Source: Nepenthes gracilis
Taxonomy: Eukaryota; Streptophyta; Magnoliopsida; Caryophyllales; Nepenthaceae
Assembly: GCA_033239525.1 (NCBI GenBank)
Contig: BSYO01000026.1
Coordinates: 496,001-560,000, forward strand
Length of the DNA stretch: 64,000 nucleotides
Direction: 5' to 3'
This document shows positions 35,069-46,648 of this stretch, in pieces (position 1 is the stretch's first letter; every line of letters begins with the position of its first letter). The position numbers and the translations under genes were made by a program. A model generated the notes under the pieces. The model was not told the DNA's origin. It worked only from the letters and a program-made list of their open reading frames with translations, and did no database searches.

Positions 35069-36934
35069 AATAAATTAATATAAACCACTTTATCCTCTAG
35101 AATATGTATTTAATTTACCCAATACAGTCATAAAGCTAATCTTATACAAATTTTGAGATACATATGTTAATGAATTGCTCTTTATATTGTATAAAGATAA
35201 TAAAGAATTATTCTTTCATTGCTTGAAGGATGATTTGCTGCCATTGAAATTTTCTTTTATCAAGATATCAACACCAACATCTGTAATTTTTTTTTCTTAT
35301 TCTTTCCATTCATAGTTGTTGAATGCATCCCAATTGAGGTTGGCTCCATCATCTCTAAATCTGGTCCGTTGATTAACAAAATCTCGATAATACACACTAA
35401 CAATATTATACTATCAAATTAAGTCAAACATATTATGTAGCTAAACTTGTCTTAAAATAGACAAGATTGGAAAGTTAACTAAATTTGAGTTTAACAATAT
35501 TGCCTTTATACCTAATAAATTTAATTCAATTATTAATAAAGCTAAATCTATACGGAAAAAACAATAAACCCATTTATTTATGATTGGCTCACATCCAATT
35601 CGTTTTAAATAACAATTATTATAATTATTATTGTCTATTTTTTTTAAAATTCAGAGGCCTAATTTTTTGGATTTGAGGAAGATGCCCTATCTTTTTATCT
35701 TGATGGTTATTTTTAAATGGTTGATTATGATTAAATTAATTTTAAAAAATTTTAAAAATTATTTTAAAATAATTAAATTATAATTATTTATTTAAAAATT
35801 AATAATTAAAATTTAAAAACTAAATCCAAGTTTTTCTTTTTCTTTTGCCTTACTCTTGCTTCTTTTTTCATTTTCCTTCTTCCATCAACGCCCTCTGCAA
35901 CATCGATGCCCAACTTACTCAACGCCGGAAACCACAACCCATTACCGATTTCTGTCCTTTTTCTGTGAGTGGGCCACAATCAAGCATCCAGACTCCATCG
36001 ACCGGCGAAGGCGCCAACCGGCCGAACATCACAGGCACAGGGCATAAACTGGCCTCTCTTGCCGTGCGCTTAGCATTTCAATGTCGGAAAACATTGGGCT
36101 CTGGTTTGTCGGTGGAAAGGAGAAGTAGAACAGAGAGAGCATTGCAGACGTCATTCCCAATTCTATGGCTGGCTTGCTTTCTTCTTTCCAATTTTTGAGA
36201 TTTGACGTCGCTAAAACGACAATTATGTACTGTATTTTCGGAATAAAAAATTCACATCTCGACAACGAAATCTCAAATTTACTAATATATTTATATCAAT
36301 TGACGACAAAAATCTAGCTTTCGTCACAGTTCCAACTTTCGAAGTGCTTTGGCTCTTCATTTTGGATTCAACCGACCGTTAAACTCATGAAAAGTTAGCT
36401 AATTTTTAACAAAAAGATAACGCATGATTAACCGATCTGAAGTCTCTACAAATCTATTTTATTCCCCACTGTAACACATGCTCTGTTTTCGATTTTTCTC
36501 TCCTTCAACGGATCAAAATCAATTCGTACATTACAATTTATTTAATCAAACACAGTATTAGAGGGTCTAGTTCTAATTGCTAGAAAGTGGATGAACATTT
36601 ACATAACCGATCGAAGTGGTAGGGCCTGCTCGTAGTCTCTATGTCCAAGCCAATAAATGTGGTAAGAGATAATGATTAGCTGCCAATGTGTCTAGCTAAT
36701 TATTTCTTACTTCTACAAGCGTGGCAAAGTTCTAGCTCCTTGCCTATTATGACTGTAGTACAGAAATTATCCCTTGGTCAAGATTGTATAATTCACCAAG
36801 CATTAAAGAATAAGGGTTTACGTGTGAACCTGGTAGAACATCATGGTTTGCGCTCTAATTTATTAGTTGAAAAATAATACAAATGGTTATCATAGTTGAA
36901 TTGTATTTGAATTTATTATTTATTAGCTGTGTTT
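35069..36934. other. Intergenic, no supported gene
   Basis: Strongly AT-rich (35640-35830 is mostly A/T runs). An open frame at 35845-36198 has no recognisable motif and sits in moderately GC sequence; I do not call it. A 63-codon frame at 36686-36877 is likewise unsupported. Confidence 0.4.
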
Positions 36935-38835
36935 TGTTGGGGTTTGAAACCCGAATTCACCCGATCCGACATAAATAAAACCCGAATTAGTATTATTATC
37001 AAACTACTATTAATGTAAGTACAAAATTAAAAAAATGGATGATACAACATTTTTAACGCTAAAACCCTTCACAAATCGAAGAGTAAAAATTACGGGACAA
37101 ACTCCGAAAAATATCAACTATGTAAAATCAGTTACAAACTAACCCCCGAGACAGAATATAGCAACCTACCCTGGCTACACAAGCTCTTTGAGAATAGAGT
37201 ACAAGAAAAACAGTCACCCAGAGTAAGGAAACTCTATTTTTCTCTTATCTCTTTATTTTTCTTCTCTCATTCCTCTTACCGTGGTGCTCCCTACTTATAC
37301 ATTTTATAAGTGTCAACGGCAAGGCTTCCTCCTTCCATTTCTCTCCCGCACACATGGGGCTGGCTACACAAACCCCGGCAATTGCTCGCCCATGGTAATT
37401 GCTCACCCCCGGTGATATTTCACACCCACATTTGGTGATTTCTTATTCACCTATGGTCACTCCCATGACACCTCCTTCTAAGGTTCCTGGTGACTTTTAT
37501 AATGACGCCCGCTCCAAATCCATCTGCTACGTGGCCAGATCTTGTAGATGATTTATGCCACGTCTTCACCAATTTTTGAGCTTCCTACAGGTATATGTCC
37601 TGTAAGACGGCGCATGCTCTACATTGCCTACAAGTCAACTGCCAGCTTTGAGAAAGCTACCACTAACTCTACTGCACAGTCCCAATCAACCTCCCAATTG
37701 ACTAGATTCTTCTCTTGACCGGTCAATCTCCTGTAGACCAGCTGGCTATCCTCCGACATCACTACGTCCGCAAATCCACTTTGGTTGTGCATCACTCTGT
37801 CTGACAAATCCACCCGTGAATCCACTCCGTTCGCGAAGCCACTCTACTGGTGGATCACTCTGTCAGTGCTCCACTTTGACAAATAATCCACTTCATGATA
37901 CGTCGTATTCTGGTAATCGACGACGAGATGGTGAGATTGATGAGAAGAAGTGAGTTTTAGCAGAAGAGATAGGGGAAAAAAAGGAAAACAAAGAGCACAA
38001 GAGTGAGAGAGAGCAATTGATGAGGTTGTAGTGAAAAGAGAAGAGAGGGAGAGAGAGATAGGGAGAGAGGGTGACAGAGGAGAAGAAGAAAGGGAAAAGG
38101 GGAGAGGGTTTTGGAGAGAGGAAAAGAGAGAGGGGGAGAGAAAAGCAGAGAAAGGGGAACAGGGAGATGGTGAGAGAGAATAAGAGAGTAAATGTTTCTT
38201 CCTCCAATTACTGTAGCCATTATCCAATATATAATATAATTAAATAAGTTGGAACCTAATGAAAAACCAAAATAGTGGGGCCCAACTAAAACAACAAACA
38301 CATCATGAGGCAGAACTGAAACTGGCAAAAGAAAAACCGAACAAATTAAAAATAAGAGAATGAAAATTACAAGGCATGTAACACTGTGCCAGCAAAGTCA
38401 CTCCGCTGTTGATCATTCCGTCTGCAAAGTCACTCTACCAGTGGATCACTCCGTTAGTACTCCACTACGACAAATGATCCTCTCTGCTAGCAAAGTCACT
38501 CTGCCAAATGCCGACTTCGGCACTTGTGTCTTCGAAAAATGCACTCTGATATTTTTCACTCCGAAAATGTACTTCGGCATTTTTCATTGGATTTTCACTC
38601 CTGCATTTGCACTCTAGATTTTCACTTCTGGAATCCTCTCATGGATTTCCACTTCGGCAAATTCCACTCCGAAATTGTTTCTCCGAAAATTCCACTCTAG
38701 AAATCCTCCTCAAGTCCTCGGGCCTTTATTGCATAAAGTCCTTGGGCCATATATCCGCAAAGTCTTCTACCCTTTGCTGTATAGAGTCCTCAGGCCTTAT
38801 CTCTACAAAAGTCATCGACCCTTCTGCTGCAACTA
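36935..38835 (-). repeat. 3' LTR of the LARD-like element (interrupted)
   Basis: The repeat begins on the plus strand with tgttggggtttgaaacccg and ends near ttctgctgcaacta. It matches 39621-41118 over its length apart from the foreign block 37897-38383. Shared landmarks are accctggctacacaagctc, ggtgacttttataatgacgcc and aagtcctcgggc. Confidence 0.75.
37897..38383 (-). mobile_element. Solo LTR inserted in the LARD LTR
   Basis: This 487 bp block is absent from the other LTR at the same place. On the minus strand it begins TGTTACATGCC and ends ACGTATCA, with TG...CA ends. It has a TATA-like patch (attatattatatattgg, 38225-38245) and then a long CT-rich leader, the layout of an LTR promoter and leader. 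Its flanks (cttca / ctgtg) do not form a clean duplication. The open frames seen on the minus strand here are artefacts of the CT-rich tract. Confidence 0.6.
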
Positions 38836-39620
38836 GTTTGCAATACTCCACACAAACCCTGTGCGATCTTTGATGATGTCATTATTTGTTGAGCACCCAC
38901 AAAGGAGTAATCAAACCCAACAAATTTTTTCTCACAATCTTGTGGGGAACCTTCGCCCTTTACCTAGCGACCATCATCGCCTGCCTTCCAACAGCTTCCC
39001 CTCAACTGAGAACCCAGCATTGGCCTTTGCAATAATGATAACTTCTCCTGCTCCACTGAACCTGAAATGGCCCAACTCCCCTTCAGCTTCTTCCCCACGG
39101 TCAAATCATTCTCACTTACATTTCGCCTTCGTCACCTCAGTTTTGCCGTCCTCCCTGCACAGCTCCACCTTGGCCCTACTGGCTCCGCTCTAGGGCCTAT
39201 TGAGGTTCGTTATACTTTTACCGTTCCTTCCCATGCCACACCAAATGACAAGCTTATCGGTGACGACACTAGAATTTCCAATTCGACGACCGCGGACCTC
39301 GATGGCTACACTTCTGCGGCATTTTACTTGACGGCTTTCCCTCTGTAATGCTTCACTCCTCTCCGGCGCACTAGCAGCAAGTCAGTACCTCCATAGGTAA
39401 CCCTTTTCGGTCAGCACTCTCCACAAGTAGTCCTTTTCGGACCTGGGTTGATCTCAACTATCTCTGATACCACTTGTTGGGGTTCGAAATCCGAATTCAC
39501 CTGATACCACAGGTAACCCTTTTTGGTTAGTACCCTCCGCAAGTAACCCTTTTCGGCCAGCACCCTCCGCAAGTAGTCCTTTTCGGACCTGGGCTGATCT
39601 CAACTATCTCTGATACCACT
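38836..39620 (-). other. Interior of the LARD-like element
   Basis: About 785 bases with no retroelement protein motif in any frame. 38940-39350 is fairly GC-rich, with open but unrecognised frames on both strands. The part next to the 5' LTR (39394-39620) is a tandem duplication of leader plus primer-binding site plus LTR tip, with a stub of LTR end (tgttggggttcgaaatccg) at 39475. A 33-base-like motif (gtaacccttttcggNcagcac) recurs three to four times there. Confidence 0.55.
39607..39618 (-). other. Primer-binding site of the LARD-like element
   Basis: The minus strand reads TGGTATCAGAGA two bases after the LTR end ccccaaca. This matches the initiator tRNA-Met binding site of many plant LTR elements (TGGTATCAGAGC) at 11 of 12 positions. 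A second copy lies about 146 bases to the left (near 39461-39472). Confidence 0.8.
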
Positions 39621-41118
39621 TGTTGGGGTTCAAAATCCGAATTCACTTGATCCAGCGCAGTGAAAATCTAAATCCTCCCGTCATTGTTAACCATCATTAA
39701 TGTATGCCCAATGAACAAAATGGATGCACAATATTTTTAACATGAAAATCTTTCACAAACTAAAGGAAAAAAGTACGGGATAAATTTTAAAAAATATCCA
39801 CTATATAAAATCAGTTACAAACTAACTTTTGAGACAGAATATAGCAACCCACCCTGGCTACACAAGCTCCCTATGAACAGAGCACAAGAAAAATAGTCAT
39901 TGAGAGTAAGAAAACTCTCATTATCTCTTATCTCTCTATTTTTTATTTTTCATTCTTCTCACCGCGGTACTCTCTACTCATACATTTTACAAGTATTAAC
40001 GGCAAGGCTTCCTCCTTCTGTTTCTCTCCCGTGCATATGGGGCTTGCTATACAAGCCTCTCGCTACACAAGCTCTAGCGATTGCTCGCTCATAGTGATTG
40101 CTCACTCTCGGTGATATTTCACACCTACACTTAGTGATTTCTTACTCACCCATGGTTACTCCCATGAGACCTCCTTCTGAGATTCTTGGTGACTTTTATA
40201 ATGACGCCTGCTCCAAATTCATCTGCTTACGTGACAAGATCTTGCAGATGATTTGTGCCATATCTTCACCAGTTTTTGAGCTTCCTGCAGGCACATGTCT
40301 TGCTAGACAACGCATACTCTACATTACCTGCAAGTCAACTGCCAGCTCTGAGAAAGTTGCCACCAATTTTGTTGCATAGTCTCAACCGATCAACCTCCCC
40401 GTTGACTGGATTATTCTCTTAGCCGGTCAACCTCCTGTTGACCAGCTGGCTATCCTCCGGCATCACTGCGTCTGCAAATCCACTCCGGCTGTGCATCACC
40501 CCATTCGTGCAAATTTGCCCGTGAATCCACTTCGTCCGCGAAGTCACTCTACTAGTGGTCACTTCGTCAGTGCTCCACTTCAGCAAATGACCCACTCCGC
40601 TAGCAAAGTCACTCTGCCGCTAATCGCTCTGTCCGCAAAGTCACTCTGCCAATGGATCACTCTGTCAGTGCTCCACTCCGAAAAATGATCGACTCCGCCA
40701 GCAAAAGTCACTCGCCAAATGCCCACTCTAGCACTTGCGTCTCGGAAAAATGCATTTCGGCATTTTCTACTCTGAGAATGCACTTCGATGTTTTTCACTC
40801 CGGAGAATTCACTCCGAAAAATCCAGTCCAGCAAATGCACTTCGGATTTTCACTCCTGCATTTGCACTTTGAATTTTCACTCCGAAAATCCTCTATTGGA
40901 TTTCCACTCCAGCAAATTCTACTTCAAAATTTTTTTTTCGGAAATTTCACTCCGAAATTCTCTCTAAATTTTCACTCCGGAAATCTTCCTCAAGTCCTCG
41001 GGCATTTACTGCATAAAGTCCTCGAGCCTTATAACCGCAAAGTCTTCGGCCCTTTGCTGTATAGAGTCCTCGGGCTTTATCTCTACAAAAGTCGTCAACC
41101 CACCCTTTTGCTGCAACA
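39621..41118 (-). repeat. 5' LTR of the LARD-like element
   Basis: The repeat begins tgttggggttcaaaatccg on the plus strand and ends ttgctgcaaca. From about 40530 to 40990 it consists of an irregular array of short words of the form cactcYg / cacttcgg separated by 10-20 bases. The matching region of the other LTR shows the same array. Confidence 0.75.
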
Positions 41119-42238
41119 AAGGTCCTCGGACTTTATCCGCAATGAGTTTTTAGGTTTTTATCTTATTAAGGGTTGAAATTATAGTCCATTATGAAGAAAT
41201 GACACAACACATCCATTTATGATTTTTTAACCACGCTTCTGTAGCAACCATTCATGGGCTTCACTCCTGCTTACAAGAGAGAATGTGAACATTATACCGC
41301 CACCATCTAGTGGCTTTCAACAAGCTCCCATAGAAGTTAAGTTTCAAGCACCCATTCGAGCTAAACTATCATACCTCATAGTATCCAGACTTCTAAAGCT
41401 CCGATCATGTGTATGCTGCTCATTAGCCATATATGAGAATCAACTTTTCATGTGCTTTTAGAGCATGTACTCAAATCCAACCATCTACCATTGTGAGGAC
41501 CAGAAGGAATAGATCAAGCAATATTACCATCAAGATTTTTTCACCATGCTATTGGATTATGGGTGACTCCCATATGGGCCCATATCAATCTAACATATTG
41601 TTTGGTAGTTCGGATAAAGTCACACGGGTACTGTATCAATACAAAAAAACTAAAGTTTTTGTGTGTTCGATCAAGGCATGAAACGCCGATTCTAGAGTAA
41701 GAGTGCTCGAGACGCGCCTAAGGCGCCGATTACACAAGGGGAGCGCTCGGATAGCCGTTTTTAGTGGCATCCGCTCTCGAGGCACGCTTGACGGGTACTA
41801 AAGCGCGACTCGCATTATAAAAATGCGTTAATACGTTTTTAGGGTGAACCACATGCAGTTTTCAAACCTAGAAAGTGCCGTCTATGAGAGAGAAAGAAGA
41901 GAGAGATTCAAGTATCTAGTTGAGATTTGAATCATATTCAAATTTTCGCAAATCTTGAGTACGCTATTTTTAAAATTGATATGAACATTTTAATAGTTAT
42001 ATTTTCTATTCTTTCGTCTCGTACTTATTGTTATTTGATCTATTTGTTATAAGGTGTCTAGCATTTATATTTGTGGGGCTTGTGTAATCGAACTAATTAT
42101 ATAGTAGAGACATTTCAGACATCTCGTCCCATGGCTTTTTCTTTTCATTCATTAGAAGATTTTTTACGTAAAAATTATATCTTATTTCATTATTGATGAT
42201 TGTTATATATTTATTATGAGTTATTGATTGTTTTCTCA
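41119..42238. other. Repeat-like non-coding stretch with a CpG-rich patch
   Basis: 41210-41480 shares eroded similarity with 42480-42600 and 42600-42800 (for example aagctcccatNNaagtt...tttcaagcacccattc against accaacttccctcaa...tttcaagcatccattt). 41690-41830 is unusually dense in CpG, with words such as gacgcgcctaaggcgccgatt and gagcgctcgg, in otherwise AT-rich DNA. No coding frame is recognised. Confidence 0.45.
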
Positions 42239-42474
42239 CAGTTTAGATAAGCAGTCCGAATCCCAACACATACTTTCACACCACTCATTCATAAGCTTTA
42301 TTTATGGTTATAAGAAAGAAGACAAACATCGTAGCACCACCATATATGAGCTTTCACAGTTCAGATAAGCGGTCCGAATCCCAATAGATACTTTCGCACC
42401 ATTCATTCATAAGCTTTATTTATGGTTATAAGAAAGAAGACAAACATCGTAGCACCACCATATATGAGCTTTTA
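42239..42474. repeat. 118 bp tandem direct repeat, two copies
   Basis: Copies start at 42239 and 42357 with cagttYagataagcRgtccg and continue through cattcataagctttatttatggttataag and cgtagcaccaccatatatgagctt. Identity is high by eye (about 10 differences). Related but weaker sequence surrounds the pair. Confidence 0.85.
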
Positions 42475-45406
42475 CCAACTTCCCTCAATGGCGAATTTCA
42501 AGCATCCATTTCACCAAACTACCAAATTTTTTGAGCCCTGAACTTTCCAAACTCTGAAAATGTCCATTTTATTCTTTTCTCTTCTTGTGTGCGTTTATCA
42601 ATGCATAAAGCATTCTCCATTACACAAATCACACAACACTTTCATCCATTATCGATTCAACATCCACTTAAACTTACCCACAAGGTTTATCTCTGCCTAT
42701 GAGGGAGAAGATGATCCTCGTAGCATGACAAGCTCCCATTTGTGCCAAAATTTGAGACCTCTAAATCTTCTAAACTCTCACCTTGTGCATGATTTCCTCA
42801 TTAATTTTTCTGAATTTGCCAAAACATTTTTCATATATTGAATTTTCTAATTGTCATCATCAAAACAGCCTTTACGAATGTATAATCTTTTAAAATAAAT
42901 AATTAAATTATAATTATATAGCCAATATCACTCATTATTTTATTGATAAATGTTTATAAAAATTTTTGTGAAATTAAATTATATTCGGGCAATTCAAATG
43001 TTTTTGTATTAATTGATATTTATTAATAAAATTTTGATTTCCATATGGTCGTATAGGTGACCAAAGCATGTTGGAGTTGTGAAAAATTCATTTAATGCGA
43101 CCTATGCATATTGCATTGTTAGCACAGCGACGGAGTGGGCCCACCCCTCAGTTGTGAAGAAAAATAAAAACAGAATTGTCTGTTCATTTATGGAACGTTT
43201 GATTAAAAAGCTGAAAAAAATTTAAAAAATTAAAAATAAAACCCTAAAAAAAATGTAGATAACTTTTAAAATGTTTACAAAGTTTTACGAATAAAAAAGA
43301 AATATCAAAATTATGGAAATCATACAATACTAAAAGTAAAATAAACAACAATCGTGATTTCTCATGATTATGCTTAATTTTTCGTCACCGAACACTTACG
43401 TAATAAATAATTATAATTTAATTATTTTTTAAAAAAATTAAAAATTAGTTAAAATTAATTATTTTAAAATAATTATAACATAATTATTTATTAAAAGGTA
43501 AACGATTAAAATAGACAAAATAAATTTTTTTATTTTTTAAAAAAGTGAAGTCTCCTTCAATCCTTCATTTGCCTGGTAATTATATTTTTTGATATGTAGA
43601 CTAACTTTGTTATTTATGTGAAACAAAAAATATGCCTATCAACTTTCAGCAAGATAACGGTTCCACCCAAACATGGGCCACAAGTTCAATCACCCCCGAA
43701 AAGCACCACCTACAATCCTATTGTCATTTGATCAACTTTAAAAGGGATTTAATATTATTTGTGTTGGGATTCAACTGTTTATTTAAATGGTGATAAATCA
43801 ATTAACAACGTGTAATAAGCAAACAATTTGTCCATCGGGCCCCCTTTGAGTACGACTCAAGTATACACATTCTGTTTTCAGCGCTTTGGGTACCCTTCAT
43901 ACATGCCTTTAGCATCCCCGAATACTGTAATCTGCATACGAGCCTTTCTGGGATGAGTCACCGGATGACAAGTTAAATAGGTATAAATCTATATGGATGT
44001 GACCTATATCCTAACAATTTGTCCATTGATTCTCTTTTGTAAGCACATGTCCTCAACGTGCCCTTACTTTCATTACCGCTAGTAGGTTTTCTTTTGTTCA
44101 TCGTATTTGTAATCGATAAACACACAAGCTCAAACATCTTACTCTTCGAATCTCTACTAGTGCCATCCAAAACCTGCTAACTCAGAAATAGAGAACAGGA
44201 GCACAACATCGTCGTCAATGGGTGGTTATAAGCAAGGCAACTCTTCTCCTGCAACTTGGCAAGGATCGAGAAAAGTTGTTGCAGTGAATAGAAAAGAGAT
44301 TGTGGGAAGCCAGATAGCCACTCTTACTCCCAACTTCCTTCCCTTAATGGGATTTTTTTGAATTTCATAATTGATTTTTTTGGCGCATGCAGATCTTCAA
44401 GTAATTTTTCATAGGTTTGTAAATATGATTAGGTTTTAAATGACAAGGTCATGCACCATGGCCATGATCCTTACATGTGGGCAGCTAAAAGGTTATCATT
44501 GGTACTCCACATCAACGTTGGAACCAACTACCAATGAGACCTAGTCAGAGATCCAAGAATTTACATTAATTTTAACGTAAATTTTATCAAATCCAACTCT
44601 CTCATGTTTCTTAGTTTGATAGTCAGTATGCACTGGCTTTTCAATAGAATTAGCTGCGAAACTCAGATCCTTGGTCGTTAGGTATTCAAATAACGGTATT
44701 CAAATGGTATGCCATAAAATAACCTAAATAGATAGAGTCTTATCTTCCTCTTTAGAGATGATCTTGCCATGCTTGCCATTCGTGAGAACCAAGGGATTCC
44801 CATTCAAAATCCACAGTCCATAATTAATAATCGTGATCTTGTCGGCTTTGTTTTTTCAAACTTGAAGAGGGAAAATTTCATAGAATTAGCTAGAATATGC
44901 TTAGTCCTGTCTTATCCAAAGCCTCTCAACGAAGAATCCAACCTAAGTATTTTTCCTAAGTTTGCATTAATAGTTTCATTGAGTTTCCATTTCACTTAAT
45001 TTTACATAATCAATTTTTTGGGTAGATGTAGATACCAAACACAACATTAAAGAACTGAAGTGACTCTAAAAACTGATTGAATTGACTTTTCTTCATGAAA
45101 TTGAACGGAAATGACTTAATTATTGATAGAGTTTCAACGAAACAAAGTGCCAGCTGGAATTGATGCCCTCTTGATGTTGATACTTATGGAGAAGCTTACA
45201 GAATTCTATGTGCACACACTCAATTTGGAGATCAAGGAAAGAAGAAATCTGTTATTGGGTTTATGTATGCTATAAAATAGGTATATTAATTAACAAGTTC
45301 GGTGTATGAAATATGCAGCTCGAGAATCAAGAAAAAGAAACTTTCACAGAATCACACACTTTCCTTCTCTTATGGACGATAAACCAGCCTTAATTAGCAA
45401 CGCTCA
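42475..45406. other. Intergenic, no gene seen
   Basis: 42475-42840 continues the eroded repeat family. 42880-43560 is very AT-rich. 43580-45400 has ordinary composition, but no frame has a recognisable motif; the 76-codon frame at 44769-44999 is unsupported. Confidence 0.4.
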
Positions 45407-46648
45407 TCAACGGGTCAGTGACCCGAAGCCATTGGCGAGGGCATGAACAGCTGGATTGATGGCAACCCTACCCAAAATCCCTTGCTTGTACGGCAAGAAC
45501 GTCTTCTTCTTCAGATCCTCTGAAACAGCCCTGTTCAAAGTATAATGCATCTCGTGTGCAGACACCGGTCCTCTCCTCCTTGAAGCAGCTACTACCATGC
45601 CGCCGATGCTCTCTGTCATTTGGTGGCTTGAGTTCTTGATATCTCCCTGTTTCCTGTATAAAGCTGCATATTTCTTGAAAGGGTCTTTGTCCGATGCTCG
45701 TCCCTCCGATGCGCTCCTAAATAACAGAAAATCCTTCAGACTCCATCGCCGGCTGCCTTTCGAAGATGACGACAGTGACAGTACTGTCGTCATGGGCGTC
45801 GAAGGCTTCGAGTCCGAACCGGATTGCCTTGAGTTCTTTGGCTGCTGTTCTTGTTCCCATGGATATTTGGTTACCCGGATCGGAGAAAGGGATCTTGCTC
45901 CTCTGCGCCCTGAAGTTGAGGCAGATAAATTCGGAACTCTTTCTCTGCCTCTGGGTTGCTCTGTTTTCAGCGTCTTCTCTCTTCTCTTCTTGGGCAGGAA
46001 GGAGCTCCAGAAACGCTTCTTACCTTGTGATTGCGATGATCTTGGTGAAGCCGGAGGTAAAAGCGGACTCCTTAAAGATGCAGCCTCTGGCTGCTGTTTT
46101 TCACCACCACAGTGCTTCAGGGGTCGAACTTTACCCCCGTCAAATAGCTCTTCTGCAGAAAGAGAAGACGTATTTTCTCCAGGAATAACGTCAAATGCAA
46201 AATCATCAGCTTCTGCAGCTCCATTAGGAAACTCAGATGTTTCATGCCAGCGTGACGGGGAACCCCACCAAGGTGCCGCGGCCGCTGGGTAGGCGCTGAT
46301 CATGGAGAAATCTTCGAGATCGCGATGGGACTTGGCGACTCGGGCGGCCGGACTCGTTGGAGCACTGTAGTTGAATAATTGAGCACCAGCACCGAAGCCC
46401 CTTGGGGTGGATGGACTGCTTAGGCCCGGTGATGATCGGCCGCCGTTGAAGTTGAAGTCTATGGCCGGAGAAGGTAATTCTGTTTGCAACTCCATTTCCT
46501 GCGAGGAAGAGTCAGGTAGAAGAGCCGTCTTGCGTGATCTTGTATCGATGATGGCGGTGTTTGGCCAAGCTACGAGTCGTTGGCGGCCGCTTGAATAGAA
46601 TTGAATACCGCTTAATCCTTCCTTCGGCAAGTCTATTACGTAGGACAT
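45407..46648 (-). CDS. DUF1645 family protein
   Basis: This is an intronless frame of 413 codons on the minus strand, ATG 46648 to TGA 45407. Composition is Ser/Arg/Lys/Pro-rich. Landmarks in order: an N-terminal MSYVIDLPKEGLSG; ELPSPAIDFNF with SSPGLSSPSTPRGFG (about residues 58-86); DFAFDV near 150; a basic KKRFWSSFLPKKRREK near 212; SLSPIRVTKYPWEQEQ near 255; and GSRRWSLKDFLLFRSASEGR with DKDPFKKYAAL near 300-330. The pattern of a central acidic 'DFAF' block, a basic stretch and SRRWSLKDFLLFRSASEG is that of plant DUF1645 proteins (Pfam PF07816). Some of these are described as calmodulin-binding-like or stress-related; no biochemical role is certain. The C-terminal 60 residues are less typical. 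Long plus-strand frames opposite it are shadows caused by its GC-rich codon use. Confidence 0.85.
   Translation of the reverse strand: MSYVIDLPKEGLSGIQFYSSGRQRLVAWPNTAIIDTRSRKTALLPDSSSQEMELQTELPSPAIDFNFNGGRSSPGLSSPSTPRGFGAGAQLFNYSAPTSPAARVAKSHRDLEDFSMISAYPAAAAPWWGSPSRWHETSEFPNGAAEADDFAFDVIPGENTSSLSAEELFDGGKVRPLKHCGGEKQQPEAASLRSPLLPPASPRSSQSQGKKRFWSSFLPKKRREKTLKTEQPRGRERVPNLSASTSGRRGARSLSPIRVTKYPWEQEQQPKNSRQSGSDSKPSTPMTTVLSLSSSSKGSRRWSLKDFLLFRSASEGRASDKDPFKKYAALYRKQGDIKNSSHQMTESIGGMVVAASRRRGPVSAHEMHYTLNRAVSEDLKKKTFLPYKQGILGRVAINPAVHALANGFGSLTR

Larger units (their letters stand above)
36935..41118 (-). mobile_element. Long-LTR non-coding retroelement (LARD-like)
   Basis: Two long related LTRs (36935-38835, which includes a 487 bp insertion, and 39621-41118, about 1.5 kb) flank under 0.8 kb of interior with no gag or pol. 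On the minus strand the right LTR ends ccccaaca and is followed by ag and TGGTATCAGAGA, a standard initiator-tRNA primer-binding site. That fixes the orientation as minus, with the 5' LTR on the right. In this orientation the LTR carries a TATA-type block (cttataaaatgtataagtag, minus strand, near 37300-37320 and in the other LTR near 39980-40000). Flanking 5-mers (tgttt / aaggt) do not match. Long LTRs without coding capacity fit the LARD class. No autonomous partner is visible in the window. Confidence 0.75.

Noticed and set aside
35845..36198. 117-codon plus-strand frame
   Set aside because: No motif, no clear promoter or splice context, and a second overlapping frame is also open.
37844..38328. 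Minus-strand frames rich in Ser/Leu/Phe/Pro
   Set aside because: They translate a CT-rich tract in a solo LTR; low complexity only.
45597..46292. Long plus-strand frame (231 codons) opposite the DUF1645 gene
   Set aside because: It is the complement of a GC-rich Ser/Arg coding region, which leaves antisense frames open; it has no recognisable domain.
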